Below, one piece after another: positions 53,901 to 59,900 of a stretch of DNA of 64,000 nt. This DNA comes from Achatina immaculata (lineage: Eukaryota > Mollusca > Gastropoda > Stylommatophora > Achatinidae): assembly GCA_009760885.1 (NCBI GenBank), contig CM019693.1:1678300-1742299 (forward strand). The letters run 5' to 3'. Numbering within the stretch: the first letter of the stretch is position 1; every line of letters starts with the position of its first letter. The notes beneath the pieces are model-generated. The model had not been told where the DNA came from. It saw nothing but the letters and a program-made list of their open reading frames with translations, and did not search any database. The translations under genes and the position numbers were made by a program.

Positions 53901-56900
53901 CCAACTGCAGTCCCTATTCACTTGACGAGGCTGCTGTCTGTTTCCAGGGTCACTACTGGGAGGTAAAATAGGGTCTTTACTGGCTATGGTTCATCAAGGC
54001 TGACACAAGCAATTGGCTATGGGCCAGCTGCAGTCTCATTCAGCTTGAGTGCGTCTTCAGCTCTGCTTCTAAACACTGGTAACAACTGCTTTATCTTTTG
54101 CCCAACACCTGCAGACCTTCTACAGTTCTGTGAATTTCAGGTGCTGACCTATTTGTTTTGTTCCTGTTGTTGTTGTTCACATCAGTTTCACTGTTGTCCA
54201 TTAGTCCTCTTCCTTATGACCTACCTTCATTTTGCTCCTTCTGGATTTTTCATAAATTTGTTATTTTCTGCATGTTCATCACATCCCAGAATATGGACTG
54301 ATCTTTTGGCATTTTAATCACTATATTTAATATATAACTTGCATGGTGTAGTTGACTCTGTTGTGTGCTATTTTTTGTATCAAAGTTTTTTCTTACACTC
54401 AGGATCGGAAAGTTATTCTTGGGATTTGTGCCATGGCTAAGAAATCCCATTCAAAACCAATGAATGAGATCATCCGCAGACTAGTGGATAACTTTGAAAG
54501 ACTGCAGGTGAAGTTTTTTTGGTTTTTTTTTCCTATTTTTATGAACAGATTTGTGTTCAGTGCATTTACAGTAAGTGTGTACATATTTTGATTTCGACTG
54601 AATTATCTCTAGCAAATGAAAGTGAACTGGATAAGTCAAACATTCCGTTCATTTCTGCCATATGCATGTGCCCATCCTTGCCAAGAGAGCATCACAGAGA
54701 ATGTTGATAGCTATAATGAAATGTGAGAGACTGCATTGAGTTTAATTTTTCTACAAGGACTTTGTGCCAACATTTGTTAAATGCAGAGAGACAGTAATTT
54801 GAAATGATCAGAAACAGTCTTTCTTTACAGCAAGGAGTCAGAAATGTTTGGGAAAATTAAAAAAAGACTTTATCGTAATCATTGTAGTAACGGTGTATGC
54901 TGGTTTATCATTTTCATCTCTGTAGCAAAGAATGCTGATGTTTGTGGAAACTAGTTGGGAAGTCAAGCTACATTTACTAGTACTAGCTGGATAGATGTTG
55001 GAACAACCAAATGTCATTGACAGCCTGAGAGAGGCCACTAGCGTATACTGGGACACAGTATTTCTTCTTAGGTTTGAAAGAGCTGGAAGAAAAAAAAATG
55101 ATATCACCAGTTAGTGAATACCATATTTAAGGCACAGGGGATGACTGTAAATCAAGAAAGAGCTGGTGTCATCATTTGCTTTCGACTAATGAATATTAAA
55201 CTGGAGATCAGAGCACCTGTGGACTTGTCTGGGCAGTTAATGTAAAAAGTATGATCCTGCCTAAATAAGCTAATTTTATTTTACTATATTAGGAAGGGGA
55301 GAAGACAAACAAGCTATGGTCCATATTGAGAATGAAAAAAAAGGAGGTAAAATTCCCGTTTCCATGCCATTAAGACATACTGGGGATATGATATGAGTGT
55401 GTTATGACATTTAAAGTGAGCGGAAGGGGGGGGGGGCTTAGGTTAATCAATAATGGCATCAGCTGCCAAGAACTTGCAGCCCGCAGCAACAGAGAGATCT
55501 ACCACCATTCCCTGTTTCCATGCCATTAAACCATGTTGGGGATACGGTGTTAGGCCCATATTTATAAGACCATTGACACATGAAAGTGTGATGTGGTCAG
55601 TATCACACTTGGCTGCGTTTACCTTCTCAGATTTCTTATGTACCCTTTTTTAGAGGCTGGGTGGACCCCGGGGCCTTTTTGTACCAGGAAAAAAAATCCC
55701 ATGGTTGGAATTTGTAGCCGGTACCACCTGATTAGTAGACCAAGCACCTAACCACTCAGCCAACCAGCCCATCACATTGAGAATGCATTAAAAAAAACCC
55801 AAACTACATCTTCATCAAACGGAACCATTTAGGTAAAAGTGGAGAAGGGAGATGCAAAGAGACATGGGGAAGAACTGTATAAAAGAAATGATGAAGATGA
55901 AGACAGCTGAACCAGAGTTCATAGAGGATAATGCAAGACATGGACAGACTGAGGAAAATTGACATTGTCATAGTTCTGAACGAAGAGCTGAGAGTGTAAG
56001 AGTGAAGTGCACTGCAAACTGTAACATAAACTTCTCTTTTAGTGTCAGATCTGGCTAAACAGCCAGTAGCAACCATTAAGTTCATGTAAGTAATATTGTA
56101 TAGGATTGTTTGCTTATCCTGGCTGACATATGTTTTAACAACAAAGTCTTTAGAAAGTCATATTTATGTTAGAGTTATCTTAGATCCTTCCTTACATCAC
56201 ATTGGGCTCACATTGTAGTTCGCCATGTTTTTCCGTTTTAAGTGAGTTTTTCAACCTTGTCTAGAGATCTTATGCCCACTAATATAGCCTCTCTCAACAG
56301 TGTTCTCTTTAGAGTTTCACATGGTCAGCCTTTTTTTCTTTGTCCTGTTGTATCCCATTTAATAGATGTTAAATTCTTTGTTGTTAGATGTTCGTATGAA
56401 CATACAGTTTCTTTTTTCTTCATATCCTTTCTTTAACTTGAACCAGCTTGATACATAGATGCATGAAGTATGGAAATTACCATTAAAAAATGCTTTTGTG
56501 TTTCAGCTAGTATATGTTATGCAGTACAGACTTTTGAATGTAATTTTTCTTTATAAACCCTGCACTGTAGCAAGAATCATTCCATTAGTAACTTTTGAGA
56601 TACATAATTTACTGCAAATAATTTCAGTATCTTGTACCCTAGGCTCTAGTTCTTGCTTTATATGTCATTTATTATGGTGTGTGCATTTTTCTGTATAGTT
56701 TGTTCTGTTAAAATTTTCCAGGTTGTAGTTTTTGATGAGGACACCATTCTGAACAAACCAGTGGAAGAGTGGCCAGAAGTGAATGGACTAGTGTCATTTT
56801 TCTCACATGGGTTCCCACTTGACAAAGCAATAGCCTACAAGAATTTACGTAACCCTTTCATTGTTAATGACCTTGAGATGCAGTATATCTTAATGCACAG

Positions 56901-59900
56901 GTAAAATACTATCGTGGAAGGCAGATATTTATGGTATTTTAGGTCAGTCTTACTTACCTGTAACAATTTTTTTTTGCTAGATCCAAGTGTACTCATAGCT
57001 GCATATAAAACATACACTGTATGAGTATATATAGCATTACTGGGGCAAAGACGCTGTCTGATTTGGCAGTCTGTGACTTAGTTGATGAGCCATAGCCGAA
57101 CAATACCCTGTCCCTCATCTCAATTCTCCCCTCCAGTAACACACCTAGTCTGGTTAACAGGGCAGGGATCACCAGAGTCCCTATAGTGGTGGAGTCTACT
57201 TAAGAACTATTGCACACCTTCTGTTGTTTAGCTCCGCTTATAGGCTGAAAAAATAGCAACTGTAACCTGCTCTCAATCCATCACCTTCACTGCATCAGCT
57301 GCAAAAAAAAAAACAAAACACCATGCTTTGTATTCCAGGGATAGAAAGAATAATGGAACTTCATAGAAGATCATTTCATAGCATTTCTGGGCACATCATT
57401 TTTAGCATCATTTGTTGCTGAACAGCTCTTTTTATGACTGATTCCACAAATACTGGATTTATATAGTCAGCCATCCTTACATCCTTCCCATGGCGTTAAA
57501 TGTCACAAAGGGCTTGCAAGGTAGTTCGCTAAGTTTTCCTGTCCTTGGTTCATTAAGGGATTTTATGCCTACTAATTTGGTCTCTCTTAGCAGTGTCTTC
57601 TTTCGAGTTTCACGTGATCGACCTCTTTTTATTCGGCCCGTTGTGTTCCACTTAATAGCTTGTTTTGGGACAGCAAAAAATGCTTGTTACAAAGTCCAGT
57701 TTCTTTGTGCATGTGTCTTTTGGTTTAAGTTTTGGCTATCATTTCCTCTTTAAATGACATCCCATCCTGCTGCAGAATTGCTACTGTTCATATGGTTCAG
57801 TTTTTCTTCCCAGTCCTTAGTGGAAGAATCTCTCACTAGTAATTTATTACAAATATTCCTGACCCTGATAGCAGTTATTGAGGAAAGATGCTGGCGATGG
57901 TTGGGACATGTGCTCCGAATGACTGACAACTCACTACCAAAAATAGCACTGAGATGGACACCACAGGGGAACAGAAGTAAGGGTAGACCAAAAGAGACGT
58001 GGAGAAGAACAACAGAGAGGATGTTGAGCAACAGAGGGCTCACCTGCGCAAGAGGAGAAAAAAAGGCAAAGGACAAGCATTTGTGGAAAACCCTTGTAGA
58101 AGCCCCATGTGCCCTGGGCACTTAAGGTTCAGAGAGAGAGAGAGAGATTCCTGTATAAACTGGAACACATTGCGATAACAGGAGAGTTAGAAGGGAAAAA
58201 GAGGCCAAGGTAGACCAAGAGAGAAAATCCTGGATAGATTGGCAAGATGGGATGAAAAGAGGACACCAGAACAGCTCATAGAGGCAACACAGAACAGGGA
58301 GTTGTGGAGAGTTATGACCATCGATGCCAGTAGGCATGGCACATGACAAATAGATCTTTGTATATCTACTCTGGTCTTTCTTTTAACCTACCTCCCACCA
58401 GAAGTTAACTGTGTAGTATTTTCTTAGGGTTAAGGCTGCAATTCATTCTTGTGGCATACCTTAATCATTTGCTGCTAAACATCCATGTAAGTATAATTTA
58501 ACTGAATATTAACTGCTAGGATTATATATCGTGCTGGGTAGGGTTGGTGATGTATTTTGTCTTTCATCAGTGTGGTGAAATATGCAGAGGGAAGAAGAGA
58601 CTTCTTTACTTGAGCATTTGATTTACTAGACATGAGATGACAGAAAGAGATTGGTAGGCCATATCTTCTTCTGAGTTATATTATAAAATCCCCGGGGAAC
58701 AACTGTGTTAAGAACACATTTATCTTAACATAGTCTTTGTGAGACAGGGAACATAGATCTGTTTGCTTAAAAAATCTGACCTACTTCTGTAGCCCAGAAA
58801 CCTGTAACAGTCAACACTAAGTGTAATTGTTATTTTTGTAAAATGTAATGTCAGGTTGGTGGACGGATGGGGACATGGAGATCGCTGGCAGGGAAAATGA
58901 GGAAAATCTGGTGTGAAACCAATGAATCCAGGACGTGACAAGCCTATGGGTCTTTACATCAGTGGCTGTCAGAGTGATGTAAACAAAAACAGCCAGCAGA
59001 CTATAGGTGGCAGGGAATGGATATCTTTGAGGCACTCTTCAGATTCCTCATCCCAAAGTCTCTTAGTGTCTCTTTGGAACTGTTTCAAAGCTGTCTGGCC
59101 AGCCAGCGTTGCATGCTGGATATAACATGGAGAAGGGGCTTAAATACAGCCACCAGAGGCTGGAAAACAAAGTTTTGGCCAGGCCAGCCTACACCACTGT
59201 CTTCATGGCAGTCTGAGCAAGACCACAGTCTGCCCTAGCAAGGAAAGGTGCTGAAGTTGGAGTTACCCAGCCAAAAGGCGCATCGCAAAAATCAGGGCAC
59301 CACGCATCATCGCCAGTGTGCGTACAAAGAGGAAGATATAAAATATGGTGGTGGTAATATTCATCGTAAAATTTCTGTAGTATCTTTCATATTTATATAG
59401 TGGTATATGTTTCTGTCAGATTGTTTTATTTCTACCTGTAGGCCAAAAGTTTATGCCTTAATGAAGGAGAATAACATTCCACATCCAAGATATGCGGTGC
59501 TGGACAGAGAGAATGATCCAGAATGTAAGGCATTCACTGTTTTTATACATTGAGAGTGTCAGATTTTGATGTTTATCACTTCTGTTTTTAATTTGTTGGC
59601 ATGGTTGTGATCAGATGTAAATTTATTAGTTACTTTGTGATAACAGCTGTGATTATTAGCAAAACTGCTGTTGGTGAGATTTGCTGTGTAAGGTGTTAGA
59701 GTACAGTATTTTATGATTAGCCTCAAAATATACTGCATTCTGTTACTTTACTGTGTGCTAATCTCATTTTCAGTTTGTTAAGTTTGTATCTAAGATTTTG
59801 CATAGGTAGGTCAAAGGTAAAGGTAGTCCAACTATGCCATGAAGGCACCTAGGCAATATGGAATTAGGTTCCATATTTTCATTGGCCTGTTGACACACTA

